From positions 124,001-188,000 of the forward strand of contig NZ_JAJEWK010000011.1 of the NCBI RefSeq assembly GCF_020687745.1: 64,000 bases of DNA. The letters are read 5' to 3'. Both the position numbers and the translations under genes were made by a program. Of the stretch, positions 8,306 to 17,401 are shown one piece after another. Source of the stretch: Chryseobacterium sp. MFBS3-17. GTDB taxonomy: Bacteria > Bacteroidota > Bacteroidia > Flavobacteriales > Weeksellaceae. Position 1 is the stretch's first letter. Every line of letters begins with the position of its first letter. The notes below the pieces were generated by a model that was not told the origin of the DNA, searched no databases, and saw only the letters and a list, made by a program, of their open reading frames with translations.

Positions 8306-9829
8306 ATGGCAGACCAAGCAAAATTTATAGAGCAACTCTCCGCAAGATATACACCGAAAGGTGAGTTTATTACCCTGGGAAAAGGAATGCTGGATGGTGA
8401 AGTGGTCACAGAAGTAGATGTAACCATTCCGCTGAAGACCATAAACCGCCACGGACTCATTGCAGGAGCTACCGGAACAGGGAAAACCAAAACGCTGCAG
8501 GTCTTTGCCGAGCAACTTTCGCATCAGGGAATTCCGTCACTGGTCCTGGATATCAAAGGAGATTTCTCCGGAATTGCAGCGGCAGGAGATCAGAATGCAG
8601 TGATTACCGAACGCTATGCAAAAACGCAACTGCCCTACAATCCGCAGTCATTTCCGGTGGAGCTGATGACCATTTCCGGTGAACAGGGAGTGAAGTTACG
8701 GGCCACGGTAACCGAGTTCGGACCGTTACTCTTATCTAAAATTTTAGATTTGAATGAAACCCAGACCAGTATTATTTCCATTGTATTTAAATATTGTGAT
8801 GACAAGGGTCTGCCGCTTATTGACCTGGAGGATCTGAAGAAAGTACTGCAGTATGTGACAGATAATCCTAACGGGAAAGCCGAACTCATCAGCCATTATG
8901 GTTCTATTTCTCCTGCTTCACTCGGTGCCATTCTCCGGTCTATCGTAGCACTGGAGCAGCAGGGTGCAGCACTTTTTTTTGGAGAACCGAGTTTTGATGT
9001 GGAAGATTTGCTGCAACACCGAAACGGAAAGGGGGTGGTCAATATTCTACGGGTAGGCAACATCCAGAGCAAGCCCCAGCTGTTTTCTACTTTTATGCTG
9101 TCACTTTTTGCCGAAATTTATATGACGTTTCCGGAGGAAGGTGACTCGGGAAAGCCAAAGCTGGTTCTTTTTATAGATGAAGCGCATCTGATTTTTAAAG
9201 AAGCCTCCAAAGCATTGCTGAGCCAGATTGAAACCATGGTGAAACTGATCCGCTCCAAAGGGGTGGGTATCTATTTCATTACACAGATTCCGGGAGATGT
9301 GCCCGAAAATGTGCTGAGCCAGCTGGGGTTGAAAATTCAGCATGCGCTGAGAGGATTTACTGCCAAAGACCGAAAAGAAATTCAAAAAGCCGTAGAAAAT
9401 TATCCGATTACTGAATTTTATAAAGCAGAAGACCTGATTCAGAATCTGGGAATTGGTGAGGCCTTTATCACTGCACTGGATGAAAAAGGAATTCCCACGC
9501 CGCTGGTACACACCTACCTTATTTCTCCGGAATCGCGGATGGATATTCTGAGCGATGCCGAAGTCTACGAACTGACCAACCGGTCTGCGCTTGTGGCAAA
9601 ATATGAAGAAGCGGTCAATAAAGACTCGGCCTATGAGATGTTGGTGACACGCATGGAGCAGGCCGCTGAGCAGGCACCGCCCCAAAGAAGCAAGAAGGTG
9701 AAAGAGGAACCCGGCATGTTCGAATCGGTCATGAAATCCCGCGCTGGCAGAACCTTTACCAATACTCTGGCTCGGGAAGGCGCAAAATTTGTGCTGGGAA
9801 TGCTTGGATTGGGCGGCAGAAGAAAGTAA
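8306..9829 (+). CDS. HerA-like helicase/ATPase, DUF853 (YjgR family)
   Basis: 507 residues. Walker A GATGTGKT (about 54-61) and Walker B LVLFIDEAH (about 288-296) belong to the FtsK/HerA P-loop superfamily; the order of motifs and the C-terminal tail match YjgR/DUF853 proteins. The middle runs GVVNILRVG and KLIRSKGVGIYFITQIPGD are typical. Cytoplasmic; the in vivo role of YjgR is not known. The Lys/Arg-rich C-terminus (KKVKEE, GLGGRRK) could contact nucleic acid. It is followed 40 bases later by an exonuclease gene on the same strand, which hints at a joint DNA function. Confidence 0.87.
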   Translation: MADQAKFIEQLSARYTPKGEFITLGKGMLDGEVVTEVDVTIPLKTINRHGLIAGATGTGKTKTLQVFAEQLSHQGIPSLVLDIKGDFSGIAAAGDQNAVITERYAKTQLPYNPQSFPVELMTISGEQGVKLRATVTEFGPLLLSKILDLNETQTSIISIVFKYCDDKGLPLIDLEDLKKVLQYVTDNPNGKAELISHYGSISPASLGAILRSIVALEQQGAALFFGEPSFDVEDLLQHRNGKGVVNILRVGNIQSKPQLFSTFMLSLFAEIYMTFPEEGDSGKPKLVLFIDEAHLIFKEASKALLSQIETMVKLIRSKGVGIYFITQIPGDVPENVLSQLGLKIQHALRGFTAKDRKEIQKAVENYPITEFYKAEDLIQNLGIGEAFITALDEKGIPTPLVHTYLISPESRMDILSDAEVYELTNRSALVAKYEEAVNKDSAYEMLVTRMEQAAEQAPPQRSKKVKEEPGMFESVMKSRAGRTFTNTLAREGAKFVLGMLGLGGRRK

Positions 9830-9869
9830 ATTGCGCTCTGCTTTAAAATAACAAGCCCGAACCACAAAA

Positions 9870-11093
9870 ATGTATGCTGTAATAGACATAGAAAGCAATG
9901 GAGCCGGTTTCCGGCAGGAGTCCATTATCGAGATCGCCATTTACCGGTATGACGGGCATGAGATTGTGGATCAGTTCATCTCTCTGGTCAATCCGGAGAG
10001 TGATATCACTCCTTTTGTGCAAAAACTCACCAAAATTACCCCAAAAATGGTGAAAACTGCACCAAAATTTCACGAAATAGCCAGAAGAGTGATTGAGATT
10101 ACAGAAAAATGTACACTGGTGGGACACAATATTGAATTTGATTACCGTATGCTGCGCCAGTCCTTCAAGCGATTGGGTTATGAATTCAAAATCAATACTT
10201 TAGACACCATACCTTTGGCCAAGAAACTGATTCCGGAAGCCGAGAGTTATTCCCTGGGCAAACTGGTGAAAAGTCTGGGAATTCCGCTGGTAGATCATCA
10301 CCGGGCATCCGGAGATGCACGGGCTACGCTGGAACTGTTTAAACTGCTCATGACAAAAGATCAAAACTCTGAAATCATTCAGCAGCACCATGAAGAAGTA
10401 AATGCGAAAACGTACGTGAATAAAGTGCGGGATCTTACCCGGGATTTACCTGCAGAACGGGGTATTATTTACTTTCAGAACGGCGAAGGCAAAATTATTT
10501 TCTTTGATTTTGTGGAAGACCTGAGCCGCTTTTCCAAAATGATATTCAACTCAAAATCCAAACGCTGGCAGGCGGTGCAGCAAGATACAGAGCAGATTCA
10601 CTATGAGCTGACCGGCAGTGATATACTGGCCAGATTGATGATGAAAACCAAAGGGCTGCGCAAGCGCGAAAAGCTTCCTTTCGGAATGTATTACCAGAAA
10701 GGCCGATACTATGCCGAGAAAATCAGCAATGAAAAGGAAAAAAAACCTTTGCTGAAATTTAAATCCTTCACCCAGGGGCTGAAAGCAGTAACGTATCTCC
10801 AGTCTCAGGAAAAATTCGCCGATGTCAATGCTCTGGCAGCTGCCATCAGCATGAAAGGCCGCAGCGAGATGTGGCTCATCCCCGGCCGTACGCTGGGAGA
10901 AAAAGCTTTTCTGATTTTTGCCAATGGAAAACTGACCGGTTATGGTTTTTACGATTTGCATACCCGCATCAGTTCCCGCAAAAAACTGGATGCAATCACT
11001 ATTGAAGTTGCTGGCAATGCGGCAGATATGACCAATGATTTGCAACTGGCACTCCTGCGGGGAGAACCGGAAATTGTGAAGCTTCCGCGGTAA
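9870..11093 (+). CDS. DEDDh 3'-5' exonuclease, DnaQ-like
   Basis: 407 residues. The N-terminal 170 residues are a DnaQ-type exonuclease: Exo I DIESNG (Asp6, Glu8), Exo II GHNIEFDYRML, Exo III HRASGDARATL. The remaining 240 residues contain no second domain I can name; the segment resembles the C-terminal part common in Bacteroidetes epsilon-like exonucleases. It is not the replicative epsilon alone (that is about 240 residues). Substrate, DNA or RNA, cannot be told. Same direction as the DUF853 ATPase, 40 bases apart. Confidence 0.87.
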   Translation: MYAVIDIESNGAGFRQESIIEIAIYRYDGHEIVDQFISLVNPESDITPFVQKLTKITPKMVKTAPKFHEIARRVIEITEKCTLVGHNIEFDYRMLRQSFKRLGYEFKINTLDTIPLAKKLIPEAESYSLGKLVKSLGIPLVDHHRASGDARATLELFKLLMTKDQNSEIIQQHHEEVNAKTYVNKVRDLTRDLPAERGIIYFQNGEGKIIFFDFVEDLSRFSKMIFNSKSKRWQAVQQDTEQIHYELTGSDILARLMMKTKGLRKREKLPFGMYYQKGRYYAEKISNEKEKKPLLKFKSFTQGLKAVTYLQSQEKFADVNALAAAISMKGRSEMWLIPGRTLGEKAFLIFANGKLTGYGFYDLHTRISSRKKLDAITIEVAGNAADMTNDLQLALLRGEPEIVKLPR

Positions 11094-11111
11094 TTATATT
11101 CTGATTTTTTT

Positions 11112-11218
11112 TACTTTTGCAAGCGCTTTTGCTTTTCACCGATTTGCGGTGGCGGCAATGCTGCAAATAACGCTCTGAGTCTGCACAGCCTTGCAGACAG
11201 CTAAATAATTCATTAACA
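11112..11218 (+). promoter_or_regulatory. -7 element and leader of lysA
   Basis: TACTTTTG at 11112-11119 is a good -7 element; no -33 box is seen. The resulting leader of about 95 bases contains a small hairpin (CTGCA/TGCAG near 11180-11195). It does not look like the lysine riboswitch, which is far longer. Confidence 0.45.
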
Positions 11219-12418
11219 ATGACCAATAAAGATCTTTTACACATTGCCGGCGAATTCGGAACCCCGACCTATGTTTATGATGCAGAATCCATTAAAATTC
11301 AGTACGAAAAGCTGACTTCGTCTTTTCATAAAAGCACCCGGTTTTTCTATGCGTGTAAAGCTTTGTCCAATATCAATATTTTAAAATACATCAACAGCCT
11401 CGGCGGTAACCTGGACTGTGTATCCATCAATGAGGTAAAACTGGGACTGAGAGCAGGCTTCAAGCCGGAAAACATCCTTTTTACACCCAATTGCGTGGAT
11501 CTGGCAGAGATAGAAGAAGCCATGGCATTGCAGGTGCACATCAACATAGACAATATCTCCATCCTGGAACAGTTCGGAAATAAATACGGCGGTTCTTATC
11601 CTATCTTTGTAAGAATCAATCCGCATATTTTTGCCGGAGGTAACTATAAAATTTCAACGGGACATATTGATTCTAAATTTGGAATTTCCATCCATCAGTT
11701 GCGCCATATAGAACGGGTGATGAAAACTACAGGGATTAATGTGGAAGGTCTGCACATGCATACCGGCAGTGAAATTAAAGATCCCAATGTGTTTCTGGAA
11801 GGCTTGGAAATCATGTTTGAACTGGCAGAGCATTTCCCGAATCTGAAATATCTGGATATGGGAAGCGGTTTCAAAGTGCCGTATCAGGAGGGAGACCTGG
11901 AAACCGATGTGAAAACTCTGGGGAAGAAAGTGGAAAAAGCCGTAGCCGATTTCTCGAAAATCTCAGGTAAGAAATTCCAGCTCTGGTTTGAACCGGGAAA
12001 ATTTCTGGTGAGTGGCAGCGGACATTTACTCGTGAAGACCAATGTCATTAAGCAGACTACCGCTACGGTATTTGCAGGCATCAATTCCGGGTTTAATCAT
12101 CTGATCCGGCCTATGTTCTACGATTCTTATCACATTATCGAAAATCTGTCTAATCCGAAAGGAAAAGAACGAATCTATACCGTGGTAGGAAATATCTGTG
12201 AAACCGATACTTTTGCGTGGGACCGCAAACTCCATGAAGTGCGGGAAGGCGATATCCTGGTGTTCCGCAATGCCGGTGCCTACGGTTTTGAAATGAGCTC
12301 TAACTTTAACTCCCGGCTGAAGCCTGCAGAGGTGCTGTTTCTGGATGGTAAGGCGCACCTGATCCGTAAGCGCGATGAATTTGAAGATTTGCTGAAAAAT
12401 CAGATCGAAGTATTGTAA
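11219..12418 (+). CDS. lysA: Diaminopimelate decarboxylase
   Basis: 399 residues, a fold-type III PLP enzyme that converts meso-diaminopimelate to lysine, the last step of lysine synthesis. The PLP lysine is Lys47 in FFYACKALS. HMHTGSEI, the glycine-rich MGSGFKVPY and WFEPGKFLV follow in order, and the C-terminal active-site cysteine is in GNICETDTF. Length and motif order are normal for lysA. Cytoplasmic. ATG start preceded by a leader with a TAnnTTTG promoter. Confidence 0.95.
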   Translation: MTNKDLLHIAGEFGTPTYVYDAESIKIQYEKLTSSFHKSTRFFYACKALSNINILKYINSLGGNLDCVSINEVKLGLRAGFKPENILFTPNCVDLAEIEEAMALQVHINIDNISILEQFGNKYGGSYPIFVRINPHIFAGGNYKISTGHIDSKFGISIHQLRHIERVMKTTGINVEGLHMHTGSEIKDPNVFLEGLEIMFELAEHFPNLKYLDMGSGFKVPYQEGDLETDVKTLGKKVEKAVADFSKISGKKFQLWFEPGKFLVSGSGHLLVKTNVIKQTTATVFAGINSGFNHLIRPMFYDSYHIIENLSNPKGKERIYTVVGNICETDTFAWDRKLHEVREGDILVFRNAGAYGFEMSSNFNSRLKPAEVLFLDGKAHLIRKRDEFEDLLKNQIEVL

Positions 12419-12460
12419 TCGTAACCTTCAGTTTTCGTACTTTTACGTTAAATTTAGAGA

Positions 12461-12943
12461 ATGAAAAAGCTATTGTTACTGCTTTTGTGCTCCTGCTCGT
12501 TCCTGCAGGCACAGTATCTCATTGAGGATAATGATATTACAGAAAACATCAAGGAAACCGGGCGGCAGATTATTTCATATGACATGAATAATCCTATGGA
12601 GTTCTACCGCCTGAAGTGCGATAATGCCACCTATGCGCAGTTTCCGGGTGGCGAAAATGCTTTTAAGAAAGTGCTGTCTGAGCACATGAAAAGCTATCTG
12701 GATTCTGGTGTGTATTCGGTAAATGGCACCTTTGAAATCATTTTATTCGTGACTAAAGATGGCCGCCTGCAGCGGATTCAGTTGAAGCCGGAAGTTCCGA
12801 ACAGTAATTTTCTGTACCGCGATCTGGAGCTGTCCGTACGCAGTGTAAAATCCAACTGGACTCCCGCTGAATGCAACGGTATTCCCGTAGATTCCAAAAT
12901 CAGGCAGAAGATAAATTTCCGCACAGACGGATTTGATTTTTAG
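12461..12943 (+). CDS. Secreted TonB_C-domain protein
   Basis: 160 residues with a clear signal peptide (MKKLLLLLLCSCSFLQAQ) and a C-terminal TonB_C-like domain (FEIILFVTKDGRLQRIQL...SVRSVKSNWTPAECNGIPVDSKIRQKINF). It has no membrane anchor or proline-rich spacer, so it is not a working energy transducer. Stand-alone periplasmic TonB_C proteins of this kind are common in flavobacteria and have no known role. A terminator follows, then a second protein of the same type, so the two probably arose by duplication. Confidence 0.75.
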   Translation: MKKLLLLLLCSCSFLQAQYLIEDNDITENIKETGRQIISYDMNNPMEFYRLKCDNATYAQFPGGENAFKKVLSEHMKSYLDSGVYSVNGTFEIILFVTKDGRLQRIQLKPEVPNSNFLYRDLELSVRSVKSNWTPAECNGIPVDSKIRQKINFRTDGFDF

Positions 12944-12957
12944 AGATAACGCTTAGG

Positions 12958-12979
12958 CCTTGCACTATTTGCAAGGTTT
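12958..12979 (+). terminator. Terminator after first TonB_C gene
   Basis: CCTTGC / GCAAGG hairpin with a 7-nt loop, followed by a run of seven T. Its right arm overlaps the -33 box of the next promoter. Confidence 0.8.
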
Positions 12980-12997
12980 TTTTATTGATTAAATTTG
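12968..12997 (+). promoter_or_regulatory. Promoter of second TonB_C gene
   Basis: TTTG (12968-12971), N18, TAAATTTG (12990-12997): a full Bacteroidetes housekeeping promoter, 20 bases before the ATG at 13018. Confidence 0.75.
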
Positions 12998-13017
12998 CCG
13001 CAAACCCAAAAAATCCA

Positions 13018-13740
13018 ATGATGAGAAATCAGTTCATTTTTTTTATGGCACTTCTGGGATGGTGTACCGCCACTCAGGCACAGATTCTGGAAACCTACCC
13101 GGAGGGTCAGGAGAGCTATAAGGGAGGTAACATTCAGTTCTACAAAGATTTTAACCGGATTTTAAAGGAACAGAACGCCCAACCCTGTAGCGATACAAAA
13201 GAATATCATGTTTTTAAGGTAGTGGTCTACCCGGACAGCACCATAAAGTATCTGAAAGTTGATGAGGATATTGCAAATAAGCAAAAATGCGCCATAGAAC
13301 TCAGCAGGCAGACTGCAAAATATATGAAGGGCTGGAAACCGGCCGAAGTAAATGGAGAGAAAGTGGCTGCTGTTGCACGTTTTTGGATTATTCCACACGA
13401 ACTTTTTGGTGATTTGCCGAAAAATTACGATCCCGAAGCCCATCTGAAAATAGCCTCCTTTGATGGCGGAATGAATAATTTCAGAGCGCTGGTAGTCCGC
13501 AATATAGACCTTACCCGTTTTAAATTTGATTCCACAGTCAGATTAGAAGTGGTCTTTGTGATAGACCGCGAAGGCAATATAACTGAGTTGGAACTCGCTC
13601 AGTCGTCGGGGCTGAAGGAGTTTGATGATATGGTATTGGCCGGTATTTCCCGCATCCGCAAAAAATGGAAGCCTGCCCATATAAGCAATATACCGGTACC
13701 TTTCAAATTCAGGCTGCCGCTTGTATTTGCAACCCGATAA
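13018..13740 (+). CDS. Secreted protein with two TonB_C-like domains
   Basis: About 240 residues: signal peptide (FFMALLGWCTATQAQ), then two TonB_C-like repeats, the first ending in TAKYMKGWKPAEVNGEKV and the second in ISRIRKKWKPAHISNIPVPFKFRLPLVF. Like its neighbour it lacks the transmembrane anchor of real TonB proteins. The start is the ATG at 13018 (an in-frame ATG also lies at 13021); the longer open frame runs into the promoter. Periplasmic; role unknown. Confidence 0.73.
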   Translation: MMRNQFIFFMALLGWCTATQAQILETYPEGQESYKGGNIQFYKDFNRILKEQNAQPCSDTKEYHVFKVVVYPDSTIKYLKVDEDIANKQKCAIELSRQTAKYMKGWKPAEVNGEKVAAVARFWIIPHELFGDLPKNYDPEAHLKIASFDGGMNNFRALVVRNIDLTRFKFDSTVRLEVVFVIDREGNITELELAQSSGLKEFDDMVLAGISRIRKKWKPAHISNIPVPFKFRLPLVFATR

Positions 13741-13769
13741 TTCCTCTGCCATTCTGGCAGAAAAATGCT

Positions 13770-13777
13770 TATCTTTG
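13770..13777 (+). promoter_or_regulatory. -7 element of miaB
   Basis: TATCTTTG, an exact TAnnTTTG match, 86 bases before miaB. A perfect 7-bp hairpin (TCTGCCA/TGGCAGA, 13745-13761) lies just upstream where the -33 box should be; it has no T-run, so it is not a terminator. Confidence 0.5.
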
Positions 13778-13863
13778 CACACTAACTTTTAGTTTGAGGT
13801 TTAATGTTTTAGGTCGTCGTGCCTTCATGTGGATTAGCCTGAAACCGCATCAAATTTAGAATT

Positions 13864-15297
13864 GTGCAAGAAAAATACATAGACGAAACCAAACAGGGCG
13901 AAGCTTTCGCCATTGCAGAAAAACCACAGAATACCAAGAAGTTATTCCTGGAAAGCTACGGCTGCCAGATGAATTTCTCGGATTCTGAAATCGTGGCTTC
14001 CATCCTGAATGAACAGGGGTACAATACCACCCTGAAGCAGGAAGAAGCAGACCTGATTCTGCTCAATACCTGCTCTATACGGGAAAAGGCTGAACAAACC
14101 GTACGCATGCGCTTGTCCCAGTTCAAAAATCTTAAAAAAGAAAAACCCAACCTTACCGTGGGTGTACTGGGCTGCATGGCCGAACGGCTGAAAACCAAAT
14201 TCCTGGAAGAAGAACATCTGGTAGACCTGGTGGTGGGCCCCGACGCTTATCGTGATCTTCCAAACCTACTGAAGGAAACCGACGGCGGCCGGGATGCCAT
14301 CAATGTGATCCTGTCCAAAGAAGAAACCTATGCAGACATCAATCCCGTACGTTTGGGAGGCAACGGGGTAACCGCTTTTGTCACCATCACCCGCGGTTGC
14401 GATAATATGTGTACCTTCTGCGTAGTGCCGTTTACCCGTGGCCGGGAGCGCAGCAGGGATCCTCATTCCATCATAGAAGAATGCAAAGATCTCTGGAATC
14501 AAGGCTATAAAGAGGTGACTCTGCTGGGTCAGAATGTGGATTCCTACCTGTGGTATGGCGGTGGTCCCAAAAAAGACTTTGCAAAAGCCTCAGAAATGCA
14601 GAAACTGACCGCTGTCAGATTCTCGCAGTTGCTGGATATGGTGGCGGTGGCAGTGCCCCACATGAGAATCCGTTTTTCTACGTCCAATCCGCATGATATG
14701 ACCACAGACGTGTTCGAAATTATGGCAAAGCACAGTAATATCTGTAAATATGTGCACCTTCCGGTACAGAGCGGCAGCGACAGGATGTTGGAAAAAATGA
14801 ACCGCCAGCATACACGGGCAGAGTATCTGAACCTTATTCACAGCGCCAGAAAAATCGTTCCGGATATCGCATTTTCACAAGATATGATCATAGGATTCTG
14901 TGGCGAAACCGAAGAAGATCACCGGCTTACCCTCTCCCTGATGAAGGAAGTGGAGTATGATTATGGCTATATGTTTGCCTACTCCGAGAGACCGGGCACG
15001 CCGGCGCACAAGAAAATGGAAGACGATGTGCCGGAAGACGTGAAAAAACGCAGACTTGCAGAGGTCATTGCGTTGCAGGGCGAGTTGTCACGCCACCGGA
15101 TGGCATCTTACGTGGGCAAAACCCATGAAATCCTGATTGAAGGCATCTCCAAAAAGAACGAAAATCAGTGGAAAGGAAGAAATTCCCAGAACGCTGTGTG
15201 TGTGTTTGATAAAAAAGAAGGCCAGAAACCGGGTGATTTTGTGAACGTATACGTGCACGGAAACACTCAGGGAACATTGCTGGGAGAAGTTATTTAA
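13864..15297 (+). CDS. miaB: tRNA-2-methylthio-N6-dimethylallyladenosine synthase
   Basis: 477 residues. MiaB adds the methylthio group to i6A37 of tRNAs reading UNN codons. The N-terminal UPF0004 domain supplies three cluster-binding cysteines (Cys34 in YGCQMN, Cys70 in NTCSIRE, Cys104 in GCMAERL). The radical-SAM triad is Cys179, Cys183 and Cys186 in [12 protein letters not shown]-terminal TRAM domain follows (about 410-477). The start is GTG; no in-frame ATG exists nearby upstream. In flavobacteria miaB often precedes a sigma-54-type activator and lptE, as here. Confidence 0.96.
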   Translation: MQEKYIDETKQGEAFAIAEKPQNTKKLFLESYGCQMNFSDSEIVASILNEQGYNTTLKQEEADLILLNTCSIREKAEQTVRMRLSQFKNLKKEKPNLTVGVLGCMAERLKTKFLEEEHLVDLVVGPDAYRDLPNLLKETDGGRDAINVILSKEETYADINPVRLGGNGVTAFVTITRGCDNMCTFCVVPFTRGRERSRDPHSIIEECKDLWNQGYKEVTLLGQNVDSYLWYGGGPKKDFAKASEMQKLTAVRFSQLLDMVAVAVPHMRIRFSTSNPHDMTTDVFEIMAKHSNICKYVHLPVQSGSDRMLEKMNRQHTRAEYLNLIHSARKIVPDIAFSQDMIIGFCGETEEDHRLTLSLMKEVEYDYGYMFAYSERPGTPAHKKMEDDVPEDVKKRRLAEVIALQGELSRHRMASYVGKTHEILIEGISKKNENQWKGRNSQNAVCVFDKKEGQKPGDFVNVYVHGNTQGTLLGEVI

Positions 15298-15328
15298 GAG
15301 GCGTAGTGTTATGCTGCTTCTTTTTTTA

Positions 15329-15410
15329 GGGCAGCAATTCCGTCCTCCGCTCCCGCTTTTTTGCTCGTCGTGCCTCCTCACAAAAAGAGCTCCGCTCAGG
15401 CCGGGCTGCA
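15329..15410. repeat. Flavobacterial intergenic hairpin element
   Basis: A structured stretch in the 262-base gap between miaB and the activator gene. Outer arms GCAGC (15331-15335) and GCTGC (15405-15409) enclose pyrimidine-rich TTCCGTCCTCCGCTCCCGC, an inner T-rich/A-rich stem (GCTTTTTTG, 15355-15363, with CAAAAAGAGC, 15381-15390) and TCCGCTC. From memory it resembles a dispersed intergenic element common in Flavobacterium and Chryseobacterium genomes (GGCAGC...TTCC...CCGCT...GGGCTG). Only one copy is present here, so its repeat nature cannot be shown from the window. The rest of the gap holds nothing else I recognise. Confidence 0.55.
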
Positions 15411-15559
15411 GTGTGGCCGCTGACGCAACAGTCCGGGAAAAATAAATACAGTGTGGGAATCCGCACACAAGAAAAAGAACTTGCAGCACAAATCATTGAT
15501 TTTCAGATGATGGCCTGCATAAATATGTAACAGAACGGTAATATTCGAATCATTTAAAA

Positions 15560-16843
15560 ATGACAGACTTACAATCCATAAAAACCCGCTTCGGCATCAT
15601 CGGTAACTTCCCGGCGCTGAACCGCGCGCTGGAAAAAGCCATACAGGTGGCTCCTACAGATATTTCAGTGCTGGTCATTGGCGAAAGTGGGGTGGGAAAG
15701 GAATTTATCCCCAAAATCATTCACGGAGAATCCCGCCGCAAACATCAGCCCTATATTGTGGTAAACTGTGGCGCCATACCGGAGGGAACCATAGATTCTG
15801 AACTATTCGGGCACGAGAAAGGAGCCTTCACGGGCGCTACGGCTACCAGAAAGGGTTATTTTGAAGTGGCAGATGGCGGAACCATCTTCCTGGATGAAGT
15901 AGGAGAACTGCCTCTGCAAACCCAGGTACGCTTGCTGCGCGTGCTGGAAAGCGGCGAATTTATGAAAGTGGGTTCTTCGCAGATTCAGAAAACGAATGTC
16001 CGGATCGTGGCTGCTACCAATGTGAATATGATGAAAGCCATTGCAGACGGCCGTTTCCGGGAGGATCTGTATTACCGCCTGAATACCGTGCAGATTGATA
16101 TGCCGCCGCTGCGCGAGCGCAAAGGAGACATCCACCTGCTGTTTCGTAAATTTGCCATAGACTTTGCCGAAAAATACCGCATGCCGGAACTGCAGCTCAC
16201 AGAGGATGCCATCAATTATCTGGAAAATTATGCGTTTCCCGGAAATGTTCGGCAGCTGCGAAATTTGGTGGAGCAGATGACCGTGGTAGAACAAAACCGT
16301 AGCGTAAATTCTGTGAAACTGGCAGAATATATCCCGATGAATGCGCATCTGCCCGCCGTTGTGAAAAAGGAATCACAGGGCGGTGTGTCCAGCAGTGAGT
16401 TTCACTCTGAGCGCGAAATCATGTACAAAATTCTCTTTGACATGCGCAATGACCTGAACGATTTAAAATCCTTAACTTCGGAACTGATTAAAAACCGGGA
16501 CAGAAGTGACCTGAGTTCTCAAGAGCAGAATCTCATCAACAGGGTGTTTACTCCGGATGCTTCTGCACAGAACCAGAACTCCTTACTGTATTTTGAAAAC
16601 AATCCGCAGACTTCTTCCCAGTCAGTAATGTACTCCGGAACGGGAGATAATTATGATGATGTGGAAGATGTAGAGATTGAAGAAACAAAAGAAGATTCCC
16701 TGTCCCTGCAAAATAACGAAAGGGAACTGATTGTGAAAGCCCTGGAAAAACACAAGGGCAGAAGAAACAAGGCTGCAGAAGAACTGGGAATTTCACAGAG
16801 AACCCTGTACCGAAAAATCAAACAGTATAATTTAGAAGATTAA
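15560..16843 (+). CDS. Sigma-54-type AAA+ transcriptional activator
   Basis: 427 residues. It has an AAA+ domain with Walker A GESGVGKE (41-48), GAFTGA loop (88-93), Walker B FLDEVGE (about 110-116) and the FREDLYYRLN region; a poorly conserved linker (about 265-385); and a Fis-type HTH at the end (NKAAEELGISQRTLYRKIKQ). There is no receiver or GAF domain in front, so activity is not controlled by a standard N-terminal sensor. The intact GAFTGA loop implies it remodels sigma-54 polymerase. First gene of an overlapping operon with lptE. Confidence 0.92.
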   Translation: MTDLQSIKTRFGIIGNFPALNRALEKAIQVAPTDISVLVIGESGVGKEFIPKIIHGESRRKHQPYIVVNCGAIPEGTIDSELFGHEKGAFTGATATRKGYFEVADGGTIFLDEVGELPLQTQVRLLRVLESGEFMKVGSSQIQKTNVRIVAATNVNMMKAIADGRFREDLYYRLNTVQIDMPPLRERKGDIHLLFRKFAIDFAEKYRMPELQLTEDAINYLENYAFPGNVRQLRNLVEQMTVVEQNRSVNSVKLAEYIPMNAHLPAVVKKESQGGVSSSEFHSEREIMYKILFDMRNDLNDLKSLTSELIKNRDRSDLSSQEQNLINRVFTPDASAQNQNSLLYFENNPQTSSQSVMYSGTGDNYDDVEDVEIEETKEDSLSLQNNERELIVKALEKHKGRRNKAAEELGISQRTLYRKIKQYNLED

Positions 16844-17400
16844 TGGTTTTATTTTCATCTACAAAAACATCCGCCTGCCGCAAAAGCCGCACAATCGCTG
16901 CAGCGTTTTTTATGGCATTGCTGGTCCTGCAAAGTTGCTATTCATTCACAGGATCATCACTCAGTCCGGAGATTAAGACGGTGCAGATCAATGAATTTGT
17001 CAATAATGCGCCGCTGGTGAACCCTACGCTGGCACAGCAGTTTTCCACAGATATCCAGAACCGTTTTCTGCAAAGAACTACGCTGAAGGGAACCAAAGAA
17101 AATCCGGATATGCTCATCGAAGGTGAAATTATTGATTACAGCATTTCGCCTACTACCATCTCATCCGGGGTCAATGCAGCCGGCGGAAGCATTCAGGCTG
17201 CTCAGAACAAACTGACCATCACCGTGCGGGTGCACTATGAGAATAAAATAGAGCCGGACAAAAGTTTTGACCGGACATTTTCTGACGAAGCGGTTTTCAA
17301 CAGTGATCTGGACATTAACGCCATAGAAACTTCGCAGGTCAAGATTGTGAATGAAAGAATCATCAATAAAATTTTTAATGATATTGTAGCCAACTGGTAA
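16843..17400 (+). CDS. lptE: LPS assembly lipoprotein LptE
   Basis: 185 residues, lipobox VLQSC (Cys32) followed by YSFTGSSLSPEIKTVQI, the recognisable start of Bacteroidetes LptE. LptE plugs the LptD barrel and helps insert LPS into the outer membrane. Start and previous stop overlap as TAATG, showing translational coupling to the activator gene. The hydrophobic segment begins late (about residue 17); an initiator closer to it is possible but no better ATG exists. Confidence 0.85.
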   Translation: MVLFSSTKTSACRKSRTIAAAFFMALLVLQSCYSFTGSSLSPEIKTVQINEFVNNAPLVNPTLAQQFSTDIQNRFLQRTTLKGTKENPDMLIEGEIIDYSISPTTISSGVNAAGGSIQAAQNKLTITVRVHYENKIEPDKSFDRTFSDEAVFNSDLDINAIETSQVKIVNERIINKIFNDIVANW

Positions 17401-17401
17401 T

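Noticed and set aside
11120-11218. Lysine riboswitch in the lysA leader
   Set aside because: The leader is under 100 bases and shows only one small hairpin; the lysine aptamer needs about 170 bases with a five-helix junction.
13745-13761. Perfect hairpin before miaB as terminator
   Set aside because: There is no T-run on either strand after the stem.
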